Positions 6,609 through 7,077 of a DNA stretch of 7,077 nt are shown here, piece by piece. Made by a program: the position numbers and the translations under genes. The notes beneath the pieces are model-generated. The model did no database searches. It was not told where the DNA came from and saw only the letters and a list, made by a program, of their open reading frames with translations. The DNA is from Candidatus Omnitrophota bacterium (lineage in GTDB: Bacteria; Omnitrophota; Gorgyraeia; Gygaellales; Profunditerraquicolaceae), in NCBI GenBank assembly GCA_028715095.1, contig JAQUSM010000052.1, positions 1 to 7,077 of the forward strand, given 5' to 3'. Position 1 is the first letter of the stretch. Each line of letters opens with the position of its first letter.

Positions 6609-7077
6609 TTCTGCACTGCCTCCCGGTCACTAAAATGCAAAACCCTATTCTTGAACACCTGATACTCCTCATGCCCTTTACCGGCAATAATCAGGCAATC
6701 ATCGTTTTTAATTAATTTCAAACCTGCCCGGATAGCTTTAAACCTGTCAGGAATTACGCAATAATTACTCTTGCGTATTCCCCTGCGGATATCCCTGATT
6801 ATGCGCAGCGGGTCTTCAGAACGAGGATTATCGCTGGTAATAATGGCATAATCTGCCAAACTGGTAACAATTTTGCCCATCTTTGGCCGTTTTAGCTTAT
6901 CCCTCTCCCCCCCGCAGCCGAAGATTACAATAATTTTATCCGGCACTAAGGGCCTCAAGGCGCTGATAACATTAAACAGGGCATCCGGTGTGTGCGCATA
7001 ATCTACGAAGATATTCAACCCTTTCTTACAGCTAAGTTTTTCTAACCTCCCCGGCACATTCTTGAACTTTTCAATAG
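6596..7077 (-). CDS. murE: UDP-N-acetylmuramoyl-L-alanyl-D-glutamate--2,6-diaminopimelate ligase MurE, C-terminal part (5' end beyond window)
   Basis: This ligase adds the third stem residue to UDP-MurNAc-L-Ala-D-Glu. About 159 codons are visible, covering the C-terminal ligase domain; the UDP-binding and P-loop domains lie beyond the right edge. The frame is open to the edge and reads IEKFKNVPGRLE, the family's usual entry to this domain. The GTG at 7057-7055 is therefore the internal Val of VPGR, not a start. Further landmarks (numbered from that Val) are FVDYAHTPDAL (17-27), FGCGGERDKLKRPKM (46-60), TSDNPRSEDP (74-83) and AGKGHEEYQ (125-133). DNPR (6832-6821) is the motif of meso-DAP-adding MurE, whose Arg contacts the distal carboxylate; lysine-adding enzymes carry a different motif. 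meso-DAP specificity is thus inferred from sequence. The stop (6598-6596) lies inside murF. Confidence 0.95.
   Translation of the reverse strand, partial: IEKFKNVPGRLEKLSCKKGLNIFVDYAHTPDALFNVISALRPLVPDKIIVIFGCGGERDKLKRPKMGKIVTSLADYAIITSDNPRSEDPLRIIRDIRRGIRKSNYCVIPDRFKAIRAGLKLIKNDDCLIIAGKGHEEYQVFKNRVLHFSDREAVQKCLH
6619..6624 (-). promoter_or_regulatory. Shine-Dalgarno supporting the GTG start of murF
   Basis: GGGAGG on the minus strand, inside the murE coding end, lies 10 nt before the GTG at 6608-6606. No in-frame ATG sits near the conserved MurF N-terminus (FTLKEIIKATGG), so this site decides for GTG as the start codon. Confidence 0.7.

Noticed and set aside
7055..7057. GTG as a possible start codon of a short murE-like gene
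   Set aside because: The frame stays open to the window edge, and the GTG encodes the Val of the conserved VPGR motif. The gene is a murE cut by the window edge, not a truncated gene.

Overview
The window is a tightly packed, single-strand run of peptidoglycan-precursor and division genes, all read on the minus strand (from the right edge towards the left). It is the middle part of a bacterial dcw (division and cell wall) cluster. In transcription order it holds murE (3' part only), murF, mraY, murD, ftsW, murG, and then the 5' part of a gene for a secreted zinc metallopeptidase of the peptidase-MA type, which runs off the left edge.

Layout: murE 7077-6596 (N-terminal part missing), murF 6608-5247 (GTG start), mraY 5247-4159, murD 4153-2876, ftsW 2883-1789, murG 1788-709, metallopeptidase 709-1. 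Junctions overlap by 13, 1 and 8 nt, abut exactly, or leave at most 5 nt. Essentially every base is coding, so there is no room for an internal intergenic promoter or terminator, and the set is probably one translationally coupled operon. I see no RNA genes, mobile elements, CRISPR arrays or long repeats.

How the genes work together: MurE, MurD and MurF are ATP-dependent ligases that build the UDP-MurNAc-pentapeptide in the cytoplasm. MraY moves phospho-MurNAc-pentapeptide onto undecaprenyl phosphate (lipid I). MurG adds GlcNAc (lipid II). FtsW is the SEDS glycosyltransferase that polymerises lipid II at the septum. The DNPR motif in MurE predicts meso-diaminopimelate at stem position 3.

Organism: a bacterium with DAP-type peptidoglycan and mid-range GC (low-to-mid 40s % by eye). 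Several family motifs are non-consensus (MurG GSSGGH and GFGSLN, MurD NDSKATT, MraY HHHFQ), which suggests a lineage away from the well-studied phyla. An uncultured diderm group such as Omnitrophota is a guess from general impression, not something the sequence proves.

The one unexpected item is the exported HEMAH metallopeptidase joined to murG by a TGATG stop/start overlap, where murC or another late cluster gene usually lies. The rest is a conventional cluster.
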